Origin: Sporolactobacillus vineae DSM 21990 = SL153
GTDB lineage: Bacteria; Bacillota; Bacilli; Bacillales; Sporolactobacillaceae
Reading direction: 5' to 3'
Assembly (NCBI RefSeq): GCF_000377985.1
Contig: NZ_KB899044.1
Location: 332,966-396,965 of the forward strand
DNA: 64,000 nt
Made by a program: the position numbers and the translations under genes. Shown one piece after another: positions 7,773 through 16,594 of this stretch. The notes beneath the pieces were generated by a model that worked only from the letters and a program-made list of their open reading frames with translations, was not told the DNA's origin and ran no database searches. Position 1 is the first letter of the stretch, and each line of letters begins with the position of its first letter.

Positions 7773-8765
7773 TCACAAAGAAGGATCAGTACTTTTCAAG
7801 TCCGGCTTCCCTGGCTTCCGGGCGGCGTGGGCGCAGTCGGAATGACAGTCTGAGTAGGCTGCGCCTTCGATCTGGATCGTTGAATGTTCAAGTTGATAGG
7901 GTTCAAGAATATGTTCAACCTGCCTGAGCACCTCATCGCGGTTCACCCCGTCGGCCACTTTCAGGTGGCAGCTCAGGGAGAGAAAACCGGAAGTAATCGT
8001 CCAGATATGCAGATCATGAAGATTCGTTACGCCATGGACGGCACGAATCTTCTCACGGATCTCATCGACATCCAGTTCGTCGGGCTTGCCTTCCATCAGA
8101 ATGTTGATGGCTGATTTGCTGACCTGCCAGCCGCTTCTCAGGATGATCAGGGAAACCAGGATACTGGCAATCGGATCGGCCGGCTGCCAGCCGGTCAGAT
8201 TAATCATAAGCGCTGCCGAAATGGCGCCGACAGAACCGAGCAAATCGCCGATCACATGGAGCCATGCACTTCTGACATTCAGATTTTGCTTCGATTCCCC
8301 GCGTCCGAGAATCCAGGCAACCACCAGATTAATGATCAGACCGAGCGCAGCGATGACCAGCATTTCTGTGCCGGCGACCTGAACCGGACTGGAAAAACGG
8401 CGGATCGCTTCAATGAGAATCACTGCCGAGATAACCAGCAGCAATACCCCGTTGAACAGTGCGGACAAGATTTCAAACCGGCGATAGCCGAATGTTTTTC
8501 GGTTGTTTGCCGGAAGGCGTAATCCGGCAACAAGTGCAGCAAAGCTCAATCCAAGAGAAATCGAGTCGCTGAGCATATGCCCGGCATCAGACAGGAGTGC
8601 CAGACTGTGGCTGATCAGCCCGCCGGCAAACTCAACAATCATGAATAGCGTAATCAGAAGAAAGCTCAGGAATAGAGCTTTCTGGTTACCTGTATGGTGA
8701 TGCGCCTGATGGCCCGGTTCAGATCGTTTCATTTTTTCCTCTTCCGGAACGCTATTTGTCGTCAT
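7773..8765 (-). CDS. czcD: Cation diffusion facilitator, CzcD-type zinc exporter
   Basis: Proton-coupled efflux of Zn2+ (also Cd2+/Co2+) across the membrane. The 330-aa protein has a short His-rich N terminus (GHQAHHHTG), six membrane segments, the paired metal sites in TM2 (LLSDAGHMLSDS) and TM5 (WLHVIGDLLGS), and a C-terminal cytoplasmic domain with HDLHIWT. The tail has extra Cys/His residues (DCHSDCAH). No ArsR-family regulator gene is adjacent, but a palindromic operator and a promoter lie directly upstream. Confidence 0.88.
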   Translation of the reverse strand: MTTNSVPEEEKMKRSEPGHQAHHHTGNQKALFLSFLLITLFMIVEFAGGLISHSLALLSDAGHMLSDSISLGLSFAALVAGLRLPANNRKTFGYRRFEILSALFNGVLLLVISAVILIEAIRRFSSPVQVAGTEMLVIAALGLIINLVVAWILGRGESKQNLNVRSAWLHVIGDLLGSVGAISAALMINLTGWQPADPIASILVSLIILRSGWQVSKSAINILMEGKPDELDVDEIREKIRAVHGVTNLHDLHIWTITSGFLSLSCHLKVADGVNRDEVLRQVEHILEPYQLEHSTIQIEGAAYSDCHSDCAHAARKPGKPDLKSTDPSL

Positions 8766-8811
8766 TGTGGTTCATCCCCGTTTCAGCAATCAGACGTTCT
8801 TTTCGTCCCTT

Positions 8812-8833
8812 CATATGAACGACTGTTCATATG
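8812..8833. promoter_or_regulatory. CzrA/ArsR-type operator of czcD
   Basis: CATATGAAC-GACT-GTTCATATG, a perfect 9-4-9 inverted repeat just downstream of the czcD -10. The ATATGAAC half-sites resemble those of zinc-sensing ArsR/SmtB repressors such as CzrA, which controls czcD in B. subtilis. Confidence 0.65.
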
Positions 8834-8836
8834 TTA

Positions 8837-8865
8837 AATATGTCGCTAATTATTTGAAAAGTCAA
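8837..8865 (-). promoter_or_regulatory. Promoter of czcD
   Basis: TTGACT (8860-8865) and CATATT (8837-8842) with a 17-nt spacer on the minus strand; the operator begins 3 nt after the -10, where a repressor would block initiation. Confidence 0.55.
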
Positions 8866-9016
8866 GTTCAATCATAAAAGAATGATAGAAAATGATTTTT
8901 CTCTGCCCTCTTCCATTAACTGTGGATTTGAGGCATCATTATAAGAGATTGTTTTAAGACCGGTGGACACGGATCAGATCCGTAACCACTGCGCCAATTC
9001 ATTTAGGAGGATGTCT

Positions 9017-9721
9017 ATGAGCGTACATATGGAAGCCAGGCAAGGCGAGATCGCCGACACCATTTTGCTGCCCGGCGACCCGCTGCGGGCAAAATACATT
9101 GCGGAGACCTATTTAGATAACCCTGTTCAGTATAACCAGGTTCGGGGTATGCTCGGTTTTACCGGCACTTATAATGGAAAAAGAATCTCGGTTCAGGGCA
9201 CCGGAATGGGAATCCCGTCGATCTCAATTTATGTCAATGAACTGATTCGTGACTATGGCGTAAAAAAATTGATCCGCGTCGGAACATGCGGGGGCATTCA
9301 GAAAGAGATCCATGTCCGGGACGTCATTCTGGCGATGTCGGCAACAACCGATTCCGCAGTTAACCGTGCCATTTTCCCCAATGTTGATTTTTCCCCCACC
9401 GCTGACTTTAAACTATTGAAAACGGCTTATGAAATCGGATCTCGGGCGAACATCTCGCTCCATGTCGGTAATGTGCTTTCAGCGGATGTCTTTTACCGGG
9501 ACAGCACGGATATCTTCAAAACGCTGGCCGGCTACGGTGTGCTCGGCGTTGAGATGGAAACCAGCGCCCTTTATACACTGGCTGCCAAATATGGCGTACA
9601 GGCGCTCACTGTCCTCACCGTCAGCGACCATATTTTCGCCGACGAAAATACAACAGCCAAAGAGCGCCAGACCACGTTCAACGACATGATCCGGATTGCT
9701 CTCGAAACAGCTGCCGACTGA
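9017..9721 (+). CDS. deoD: Purine-nucleoside phosphorylase DeoD
   Basis: Hexameric PNP (PNP/UDP family 1) that phosphorolyses adenosine-type and other 6-substituted purine nucleosides. Signatures [41 protein letters not shown] and [15 protein letters not shown] are present, with the catalytic Asp in TVSDH. 234 aa from the ATG at 9017, which follows a perfect AGGAGG. It complements PupG (1577-2389), so the organism has both PNP types as B. subtilis does. Confidence 0.93.
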   Translation: MSVHMEARQGEIADTILLPGDPLRAKYIAETYLDNPVQYNQVRGMLGFTGTYNGKRISVQGTGMGIPSISIYVNELIRDYGVKKLIRVGTCGGIQKEIHVRDVILAMSATTDSAVNRAIFPNVDFSPTADFKLLKTAYEIGSRANISLHVGNVLSADVFYRDSTDIFKTLAGYGVLGVEMETSALYTLAAKYGVQALTVLTVSDHIFADENTTAKERQTTFNDMIRIALETAAD

Positions 9722-9742
9722 TTTCGGCGTCCAGAAAGCACA

Positions 9743-9777
9743 AAGAAGGGACCGTCCGGATACGATCCCTTCTTTTT
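9743..9777. terminator. Bidirectional terminator deoD / Nudix gene
   Basis: GAAGGGA pairs with TCCCTTC and is followed by CTTTTTT on the plus strand; on the minus strand it lies just after the stop of the convergent Nudix gene. Confidence 0.6.
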
Positions 9778-9780
9778 TCA

Positions 9781-10236
9781 TCATTTTAATTTCGAGATAA
9801 AGTCGTTGACAATCCGGAGATGATTTTTTAATAACGGTTTCGGCAGCTCATTTAAAGAAAAAAATTGATAATCGAGTGATTCTGCAGGATCAACCTGCAG
9901 CATCCCTTCAAAATGGGACGTGACATAAGCAATTGTCAGTGGATAGTACTGATCGCCGTTCCCGGCTGTCGACATCCGGCCGGAACTGGAATAGACGCCG
10001 AGCAGCTTAAGGTCGGAGATTATGAGGCCGGTCTCCTCCCGCACCTCACGAATCGCTGTATCTTCCGGAGATTCGCGAAGTTCCATGAGCCCGCCAGGAA
10101 TCCCCCAGCTGTTCACCGGGTCGCGTCGTTTCTGAAATAATACAGACCCGTCCGTGTTCTGAATCAGCACAGCAGCACCGGCAAGAATCAGCGGCATATG
10201 CCCGACTTTCTGCCGGAGATTTTCAATATAGCCCAT
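9781..10236 (-). CDS. Nudix hydrolase, MutT-like
   Basis: 151-aa protein with the Nudix box GGLMELRESPEDTAIREVREETGL at about 68-91 and the preceding FQKRRDPVNSWGIPGG typical of small MutT/NUDT-like pyrophosphatases. The substrate cannot be predicted. GGGGTG lies 5 nt before the ATG. Monocistronic, convergent with deoD. Confidence 0.82.
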   Translation of the reverse strand: MGYIENLRQKVGHMPLILAGAAVLIQNTDGSVLFQKRRDPVNSWGIPGGLMELRESPEDTAIREVREETGLIISDLKLLGVYSSSGRMSTAGNGDQYYPLTIAYVTSHFEGMLQVDPAESLDYQFFSLNELPKPLLKNHLRIVNDFISKLK

Positions 10237-10302
10237 AACTTCACCCCGCCAAGGGCAATTATAGCATAGTCATGCTCAGTCCGGCTGATTGACCCGTACG
10301 GC

Positions 10303-11196
10303 TCATCCTCTGCCCATGGTCGCCCGCTGAGCGCTTCGGCTGCGCGCCTGAAGATACTTCCAGGCATTCGCCAGCAAAAGGCCGATCAGCATGAAAGTGA
10401 CTTTACTCAAATACAGATAGGCACATCCTGCACAGAGCGCCGCGAGAATCCCGAAGAAGATCTGTTCTCCGGCCCGTGACGGAGAAGTCGGCGGGTCGGT
10501 CAGCATGAAAAACGACAGAAACAGCGCCGCATTAATATACGGCATTCTCAGTGCATTCCCGGCTTCGGTCACTCCGAGAAGACCGGCAGCAGCAAAGAAA
10601 ATAATATAGGCTGCCATGAACGCAAAGACGAGCGGAAATTTATTGATCCGGTTCACCACGACGAAACCGCCGGCAATGAGCAGGATCGTTGCCCAGGCGG
10701 GAAGCATCGATAAGGCACTCCACCAGCTCTCTTCCGTACTGAAAAGCAGTGAACTGACCAGAAGACCGATTGCCGCCGGATTCAGTATCGGTTTGCGTTT
10801 ATCCTTGAACAGATGTTTGACACTTAATGCAGCGATCACTGTAACCATCACCTGCGCCCACGGAACTGCCGGGCCGAGGATGCCTCCGATAATCAGGCCG
10901 GTAATCAGTGCGCCATCCGAAAAAAGCTTCGGACGGTGCAGCAGGTAAGCGATGATGAAATCAAAGAACACCGCTGTCAGAACCGCGGCAATCAGATTGG
11001 TTACCCCGGCCCGTCCGTTGTTCGGATAAGCCGTCCCGATCATCGTAAGCAGCAGAATGATAACAAAAACAATACCCTTTGGGGATTTGATGAATTTTTG
11101 AAAACTGAAGCCCTGTTTCCTCTTTTTCGACTTTCGCAAATCTGAACGCTTTACCTGAATCTGATGCGGTACACGATTCAAAGCACTGGATTCCAC
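10303..11196 (-). CDS. RnfD/NqrB-like electron-transfer membrane protein
   Basis: 297 aa, a basic N terminus (1-35) followed by about nine membrane segments. The stretch FFMLTDPPTSPSRAGEQIFFG and the preceding helices match the NQR2/RnfD/RnfE family, which passes electrons between quinone or flavin sites across the membrane. I see no SGAT-type covalent-flavin motif in this subunit. GTG start at 11196 after AAGGAGG; the start overlaps the apbE stop by 19 nt, so the two are translationally coupled. Last gene of the FMN-binding protein/apbE/rnfD-like operon. No other Rnf or Nqr subunit is nearby. Confidence 0.72.
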   Translation of the reverse strand: MESSALNRVPHQIQVKRSDLRKSKKRKQGFSFQKFIKSPKGIVFVIILLLTMIGTAYPNNGRAGVTNLIAAVLTAVFFDFIIAYLLHRPKLFSDGALITGLIIGGILGPAVPWAQVMVTVIAALSVKHLFKDKRKPILNPAAIGLLVSSLLFSTEESWWSALSMLPAWATILLIAGGFVVVNRINKFPLVFAFMAAYIIFFAAAGLLGVTEAGNALRMPYINAALFLSFFMLTDPPTSPSRAGEQIFFGILAALCAGCAYLYLSKVTFMLIGLLLANAWKYLQARSRSAQRATMGRG

Positions 11197-12107
11197 GACC
11201 CTGCCTCCTTAAATTTTTTGGTCGACGTAACGTTCATATCACGGGTGATCATCAGACAATCAAGGCCCATCTCCTCCATTTTTTTAATACCTTCATCCGG
11301 ACCGAGAACGATCGCCGCTGTCGAAAATGCATCGGCCAGCATGGCGAACGGGGCAATGACCGAGCAGCTTGACAGCTGAGACGGAGAATGGCCGCTGAGC
11401 GGATCAAGCAGGTGGTGCTCTCCCGGAAGCACAGAACTCGGCCGTTCATAACCCCCGGAGGTACAGATTGCCGCATTTTCGAGGCGCACGGTTCCGGCAA
11501 TTTCATCGTGGTGTACCGGATGCCTGATTCCGATTTTCCATGGTTCTTTCTGTTCATTTCGTCCGGCTGCAAAGATGTCTCCGCCGGCATTGACCAGAAA
11601 ATGTTCATAGCCCTCATTCCTGAGTTCTGCAGCAGCCAGGTCGATCGCCATACCCTTGGCAACGGCACCCAAATCGATTACCATTGGTTTTCGTAATGTG
11701 ATCGTCCGGTTCACCGGATTAACGACAATATCCCGGTAGGTCGCCTGAGCCGGATGAACTTCATCCGAGTGAATCCGTTCACCGGTCAGATAATTCCTGT
11801 TGAACCCGCGCTTTTCCAGTGATCTGCCGATGCTCGGATCGAATTTTCCTCCGGTTTCGGCGGCTGCGCTGACTGCGAATTGAATCGCTGAGAATAAAAC
11901 GGGTGAAACGCGAATCGGAACGTCGGTTTTATCCGGAAGACGCATCAGTTCACTGCCGCTGTCGAACCGGGAACAACTTTGCTCAACCCGATAAAATTGT
12001 CCGGCTGCACGAAGAATCGACTGAACCTGTTCCTGCTTCGGTTTTCCGGAAACCACGCGGATCATCACGATCGTATCCATACAGATGAAATCTTTCTCAA
12101 CGGTCAT
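11178..12107 (-). CDS. apbE: FAD:protein FMN transferase ApbE
   Basis: Transfers FMN from FAD through a phosphodiester bond to Ser/Thr in the SGA[S/T] motif of target proteins, with Mg2+. The 309-aa protein has the ApbE landmarks SRFDSGSELMRL, GKFDPSIGRSL, IDLGAVAKGMAID and LVNAGGDIFAAG. The likely target, an FMN-binding domain protein carrying SGAT, is encoded immediately upstream. Oddly, no signal peptide or lipobox is visible (MTVEKDFICMDTIVMI), although the substrate domain should lie outside the cell. AAGGAGAG precedes the ATG. Confidence 0.9.
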   Translation of the reverse strand: MTVEKDFICMDTIVMIRVVSGKPKQEQVQSILRAAGQFYRVEQSCSRFDSGSELMRLPDKTDVPIRVSPVLFSAIQFAVSAAAETGGKFDPSIGRSLEKRGFNRNYLTGERIHSDEVHPAQATYRDIVVNPVNRTITLRKPMVIDLGAVAKGMAIDLAAAELRNEGYEHFLVNAGGDIFAAGRNEQKEPWKIGIRHPVHHDEIAGTVRLENAAICTSGGYERPSSVLPGEHHLLDPLSGHSPSQLSSCSVIAPFAMLADAFSTAAIVLGPDEGIKKMEEMGLDCLMITRDMNVTSTKKFKEAGSWNPVL

Positions 12108-12146
12108 GGTTTCTCTCCTTATGCCCTCTTCCTTTCCCCGGGTGTC

Positions 12147-12665
12147 TTATGCTTTAGCCTGGGTCAGCGCCTGGGCCACGGCAGTGACAAAGTCCGACGT
12201 ACTTTCAGTGGCGCCCGAAACATTATCTACATTTGCATTCTGACGCGAAACAACCTGTGCGGGCAGCTGATCAATCTTTATTTCAGGATAAGATGTCGTG
12301 CAGTCTGTGATCTGAACACTGGCTATTTTCCCCTGTTTAATCGTCACGCTGACGGCAACCGCACCGATCCTGTTCATCCCCTGGCCGGAGTATGTGCCGT
12401 CTTTATATCCGGACTTTTTCCGGATGGTCGTAGCTGTCGTCCTGTTCTGCTTCTTTTGTGTCGTCCGCCCCTGATGCTCCTCTGCTTCTGAAGCAGATTC
12501 TCCGCCTGCAGATGCAGATGCCCTGTTGTCTGACTGCACCTGGACAGAATGGCTTGCCGGTGCTGCAGCAATAGGCCTGGGTTCAGTCACGACATACCCT
12601 GCTGAATAGGCCAGTCCGATTGCTGCCGTACACAGAGCAATCCATTCAGGTCTCAATTTGGCCAT
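12147..12665 (-). CDS. Membrane-anchored FMN-binding domain protein
   Basis: 172 aa: one N-terminal membrane anchor (about 8-28, positive residues in front, so C terminus outside), a Ser/Ala/Glu/Lys-rich linker (30-85) and one FMN-bind domain (86-170). SGATES at 150-155 is the ApbE flavinylation motif with T153 as the acceptor. The domain is the type found in RnfG/NqrC, PplA of Listeria and other extracytosolic flavoproteins. First gene of the operon; GGGAGG lies before the ATG. Function as an extracytoplasmic electron carrier is inferred from motif and neighbours. Confidence 0.85.
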   Translation of the reverse strand: MAKLRPEWIALCTAAIGLAYSAGYVVTEPRPIAAAPASHSVQVQSDNRASASAGGESASEAEEHQGRTTQKKQNRTTATTIRKKSGYKDGTYSGQGMNRIGAVAVSVTIKQGKIASVQITDCTTSYPEIKIDQLPAQVVSRQNANVDNVSGATESTSDFVTAVAQALTQAKA

Positions 12666-12737
12666 TTCTTAACCTCCCGATGGTGCTTTCTTTGCTTTAC
12701 ACGGAACATTTTATCGCCCGAATCTGAATAAGCGCTG

Positions 12738-12787
12738 AAAAAAAGTTTCCGCTTTTTGAATGACCTCAAAGAGCGGAAACTTTTTTT
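12738..12787. terminator. Terminator after the AI-2E-family permease
   Basis: AAAAAAAGTTTCCGCT pairs with AGCGGAAACTTTTTTT around a 10-nt loop plus a few inner pairs. It terminates the minus-strand permease gene and separates it from the flavin operon. Confidence 0.8.
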
Positions 12788-12860
12788 ATTCAATGGGATT
12801 GTTAAAAGGTTGCCGGCAGAGAAAACTCAGCAATGGAACACCGGGCAAACAGTACACAGA

Positions 12861-13937
12861 TTATTGCCTTCGCAGCTGGATCAGCTGATAGACACGCGTC
12901 ACAATGACCTTTGCGACTGCGTAAACAGGGATTGCCAGCAGCATGCCGATGATTCCGGCAAGATTTCCGGCGACCAGCAACAGGCAGATAATGGTCAGCG
13001 GATGGACATCCAGCTTTCTTCCCATGACGAGCGGGGATATGACATTGCCCTCAATCTGCTGCACGACAATCACCCCGACAATGACATAGACAGCAAGCAT
13101 CGGGCTCTGAATAAACGCGACGATCACCGCCGGCACGGTCGCAATGAATGATCCGATAAACGGAATGACATTCGTAAACAGGATAATCAGAGCAAGTACC
13201 AGTGAATAATTAAGACCGATAATTAAATACCAGATGTAAATAAACACAAAATCAAACAGGAGAACGATCATCTGCCCCTGAATATACCCGCTGAGGGCCT
13301 GATCCATATCAATGATGATCTCTTTTGCTTTATCCCGGTGTTCTTCCGGGATCAGGCGGAGAAAACCGTGAAACATTTTATTCCCGTCTTTAAGGAAATA
13401 AAACAGAATGAAGGGTACGGTAACAACAATCAGGAGCGTACCCGTCACAGACTGAGCAATCGAAAGCACATTATTTCCCACGGACGTGACAATCGAGGAG
13501 AAGGACTGCGAGAATCGGTTCATGGTATCGATATAGGAAATATTGTTCAGCTTCAATTTGGTAAACAGTTCACTGTTCTGAAACTGATTCAGTTGTAAAG
13601 ACAGTTTATTCATTAAACCGGGCATACTGTTGACCAGAGAAAGAAACTGGCTGTAGAGAATCGGCCCGATCCAGAAAACGAGGAAGGTAAACAGTCCGAC
13701 AGCGAGCAAATAAATAATCAGAATGGCGACAATCTTGGGAATGCCGACTCGTGCCAGCAACCGGACAAGCGGGCGAAGCAAATAATAGAGCAATCCGGAG
13801 ACAATCAGCGGTGCGGCCAGTGAAGTAAACAGGACACCGATCGGCCACAGGATGAATGTCAGATTAGATCCGACCAGCAGGACAAGAAAGATTACAAGAA
13901 CCCAAATAGCAAAACGAAAGTACCTTGATTTCGGCAT
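12861..13937 (-). CDS. AI-2E family transporter-like membrane protein
   Basis: 358-aa polytopic protein with the family layout: two N-terminal membrane segments, a hydrophilic region (about 85-150), then five or more segments with PFILFYFLKDG, GYIQGQ and the conserved IPFIGSFIATVPA and NVISPLVMGRKLDVHPL blocks. Family members include TqsA and sodium/proton antiporters; the substrate cannot be told from sequence. I start at the ATG at 13937, 6 nt after GAGGGGAA; the ATG five codons earlier forms part of that ribosome site. Confidence 0.8.
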   Translation of the reverse strand: MPKSRYFRFAIWVLVIFLVLLVGSNLTFILWPIGVLFTSLAAPLIVSGLLYYLLRPLVRLLARVGIPKIVAILIIYLLAVGLFTFLVFWIGPILYSQFLSLVNSMPGLMNKLSLQLNQFQNSELFTKLKLNNISYIDTMNRFSQSFSSIVTSVGNNVLSIAQSVTGTLLIVVTVPFILFYFLKDGNKMFHGFLRLIPEEHRDKAKEIIIDMDQALSGYIQGQMIVLLFDFVFIYIWYLIIGLNYSLVLALIILFTNVIPFIGSFIATVPAVIVAFIQSPMLAVYVIVGVIVVQQIEGNVISPLVMGRKLDVHPLTIICLLLVAGNLAGIIGMLLAIPVYAVAKVIVTRVYQLIQLRRQ

Positions 13938-14095
13938 AACTTTTCCCCTCATTAATTAATCGCAGACGGCTTACATCTGGATCGATCAAACAATATGAAT
14001 CTGCTGAATTCTATTGTAACCTATTTCCTATGATTTCATCCAATCATTTCCGGACATTGCTGCATCTCATTGTATTTTTACAAAAAAAGTGCTAA

Positions 14096-14140
14096 TAAAA
14101 AGAACAGTTTCAGAGCTGTTCTTCTCCGAAACTGTTCTTG
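14096..14140 (-). terminator. Terminator of the aco operon
   Basis: AAGAACAGTTTC pairs with GAAACTGTTCTT around a 16-nt loop, followed on the minus strand by TTTTTATT; it begins about 30 nt after the acoC stop. Confidence 0.8.
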
Positions 14141-14168
14141 TCCGATCAGAACCCTGATGTGCAATCGA

Positions 14169-15431
14169 TCAGAGAACCAGTTTGAATGGTGCTTCCAGAT
14201 TTGCCTTGAGATCCGCCAGAAATGCGGCAGCCTGAGCGCCGTCGACCGCGCGGTGGTCGAACGTCAGACTGAGCGGCAGCAGGCTGCGTTTCTGCAATTC
14301 TTCACCGACGTAAACCGGCTGCGCGTTGATTGTGCCGACACCAAGAATGCCGATTTCAGGCTGGTTCAAAACCGGAGTAAAGAAACCGATTCCGTACGTG
14401 CCGAGCGAAGATACCGTAAATGTCGAACCGCTGAGCTGAAGTGTATCAAGTTTCCCGCTCCGCGCAGCTTTACTTGATTTTCTGATCTCCCGAGAAATGG
14501 CACTAAGCGACTTCTTATCGGCGTCCTTAACGACCGGTACCACAAGCCCTTCATCCAGAGCCGTTGCGATACCAAGCTGGACGGATTTGAACGTTGTAAT
14601 TGTATCATTCTGATAGAAACCGTTCATTTCGGGATGCTTCAGCAGTGTATTGATCGTCGCTTTGGCAATGAAATCCGTGATTGTCAGGCGGACTTCGTCA
14701 TCAATCGGATACGCTGCTCTGGCTTCCTTCTGAAACTTCAGCAATTCGGTTACGTCCGCTGTCGTCTGCAGCGTCAGCTGAGCTGAAGTTTGCAGGCTTT
14801 CAAACATACGCTCGGCAATCACTTTGCGCATGCCGGTGACTTTCCGGACGCTGCCTTCTTCTGCTGCAGCCGGGGCAGGCTGCACCGGAGATGCTGCAAC
14901 AGGTTGCGGCGCAGGCGGCGTCTGCTGCTGCGCGGCAAATGCGGCCACATCAGATTTAGTGATTCTGCCCAGCGGTCCCGTTCCGGTTACCTGATTCAGA
15001 TCCACCTGCTGCGTCTTTGCCAGTTTCCGGGCAGCCGGGGAAACACGCAGCCGCGGCTGATCCGGCAACGGAGAAGCCGCCTGAGGCTGTTTGACGGCAG
15101 CGGTTGCCACCGGTTTTTCAGCAACAGCTACAGCCGATGAACCGGCGGCAACAGAGGCTTCGCTGCTCGCAGCCGGGGCAGAGACCGTTTCGCCTTTCGC
15201 ACCGATATAACCCAGTGGCTGACCGATCGGCACAACCGCATCTTCTCCTGCTTCAATGTCGATCAGAACCCCGTCTTCCGGCGCTTCAAGGTCTTTTTCA
15301 ATCTTGTCCGAACTGATCGAAACCACCGATTCGCCTTTTTTAACAGAATCGCCTTTGTGTTTCAGCCACTCAACGACGGTTCCTTCTTCCATACCCATGC
15401 CCATCTTGGGCATAATAATTTCAGTCGCCAT
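14169..15431 (-). CDS. acoC: Acetoin dehydrogenase E2, dihydrolipoamide acetyltransferase
   Basis: 420 aa. N-terminal lipoyl domain (1-75, lipoyl K43 in SSDKIEKD), Ala/Pro-rich linker, E3-binding domain (about 127-165, VSPAARKLAKTQQVDLNQVTGTGPLGRITKSDV) and C-terminal acyltransferase domain ending in the active-site FDHRAVDG. Accepts the acetyl group formed by AcoAB from acetoin and hands it to CoA. GAAAGGAG precedes the ATG. Third gene of the acoABC run; no E3 gene follows, so it must share the dihydrolipoamide dehydrogenase of another complex, for example the one at 34727-36145. Confidence 0.87.
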   Translation of the reverse strand: MATEIIMPKMGMGMEEGTVVEWLKHKGDSVKKGESVVSISSDKIEKDLEAPEDGVLIDIEAGEDAVVPIGQPLGYIGAKGETVSAPAASSEASVAAGSSAVAVAEKPVATAAVKQPQAASPLPDQPRLRVSPAARKLAKTQQVDLNQVTGTGPLGRITKSDVAAFAAQQQTPPAPQPVAASPVQPAPAAAEEGSVRKVTGMRKVIAERMFESLQTSAQLTLQTTADVTELLKFQKEARAAYPIDDEVRLTITDFIAKATINTLLKHPEMNGFYQNDTITTFKSVQLGIATALDEGLVVPVVKDADKKSLSAISREIRKSSKAARSGKLDTLQLSGSTFTVSSLGTYGIGFFTPVLNQPEIGILGVGTINAQPVYVGEELQKRSLLPLSLTFDHRAVDGAQAAAFLADLKANLEAPFKLVL

Positions 15432-15528
15432 TAATGTCCGCTCCTTTCTGATTCAAAAAGAGAGAGGGGAACATCCGGGAATTTGCCGGACGATGTCCGT
15501 CCCTCAATAAATCAAGCTGTTACATGTT

Positions 15529-16563
15529 TCACACAGTTGTAAAGACTTTGTCGCCGACCATTGACTGAAAGGCATTGATGATCTTTTCGGGATTCGGAAG
15601 ATAAAGTTTTTCAAGCGGCGGCGAGAACGGTACCGGGCTGTGAGGTGCTGTGACTCGCTTGATCGGGGCATCGAGATAATCAAAGGCCTTATCTCCGACG
15701 ATCGCAGCAATGTCTGTTGCCGCACTGCAGCGCGGATAGGCTTCATCAACGATGATCAGGCGGCCGGTTTTCTTGACCGAGTTAATGATCGTATCCTCAT
15801 CCAGCGGCGACAGCGTTCTCGGATCGATGACTTCTGCCTCAAAGCCTTTCCTGGCAAGCTGATCTGCAGCTTTAAGTGCTGTATTCACCTGCTTGCCGAT
15901 TCCGACGATGGTAAGATCCTTTCCGGCCCGTTTGATTTCTGCCTTGCCGAATGGAATGGTATAGAATCCTTCCCCAACCTGTCCTTTGACGCCGTACAAC
16001 GTCTTGTCCTCAAAGACAACCACCGGATCATCATCAAAGATGGCACTCAGCAGAAGGCCTTTCATGTCATACGGATTGCTTGGTACAACGACTTTAAGAC
16101 CAGGTATGTGTGTGAACAGGGCATAAAGGCTCTGAGAGTGCTGCGCTGCAGCATTGAATCCTGCCCCGTCGATGGTCCGGATGGTCAGCGGCACTTTCGC
16201 TTTGCCACCGAACATATAATGGAATTTTGCCGCCTGGTTCATCACTTCGTCGAGACAGCTGCCGATAAAGTCGTTGAACATCAGTTCCGAAATCGGCCGC
16301 AGTCCGGTCGCCGCTGCCGACACAGCCGCACCCATGTAGCCGGCTTCAGCAATCGGCGTATCAATAACACGGTCACGTCCGAATTCCTCCACGATCCCTT
16401 TGGTTACACCGAAAACTCCGCCCCAGGCGCCTTCATCCTGCAGATGGTCAACTTCAGCACCACCGGCAACGTCCTCACCCATGAGGATAACGTTTTCATC
16501 TTTGCGCATGGCAATACGAATCGCATCATTTATGGCATCTGAATAAGACATCTTGACTGTCAT
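15529..16563 (-). CDS. acoB: Acetoin dehydrogenase E1 beta subunit
   Basis: 344-aa transketolase-like subunit that with AcoA forms the thiamine-diphosphate E1. The stretches MGEDVAGGAEVDHLQDEGAW, DTPIAEAGYMGAA, QAAKFHYMFGGKAKVPLTIR and VVPSNPYDMKGLL are characteristic of AcoB rather than PdhB. GGAGGTGACA lies before the ATG. 31 nt downstream of acoA. Confidence 0.9.
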   Translation of the reverse strand: MTVKMSYSDAINDAIRIAMRKDENVILMGEDVAGGAEVDHLQDEGAWGGVFGVTKGIVEEFGRDRVIDTPIAEAGYMGAAVSAAATGLRPISELMFNDFIGSCLDEVMNQAAKFHYMFGGKAKVPLTIRTIDGAGFNAAAQHSQSLYALFTHIPGLKVVVPSNPYDMKGLLLSAIFDDDPVVVFEDKTLYGVKGQVGEGFYTIPFGKAEIKRAGKDLTIVGIGKQVNTALKAADQLARKGFEAEVIDPRTLSPLDEDTIINSVKKTGRLIIVDEAYPRCSAATDIAAIVGDKAFDYLDAPIKRVTAPHSPVPFSPPLEKLYLPNPEKIINAFQSMVGDKVFTTV

Positions 16564-16594
16564 TTATTGTCACCTCCAGATTTTTAACCTGCAA

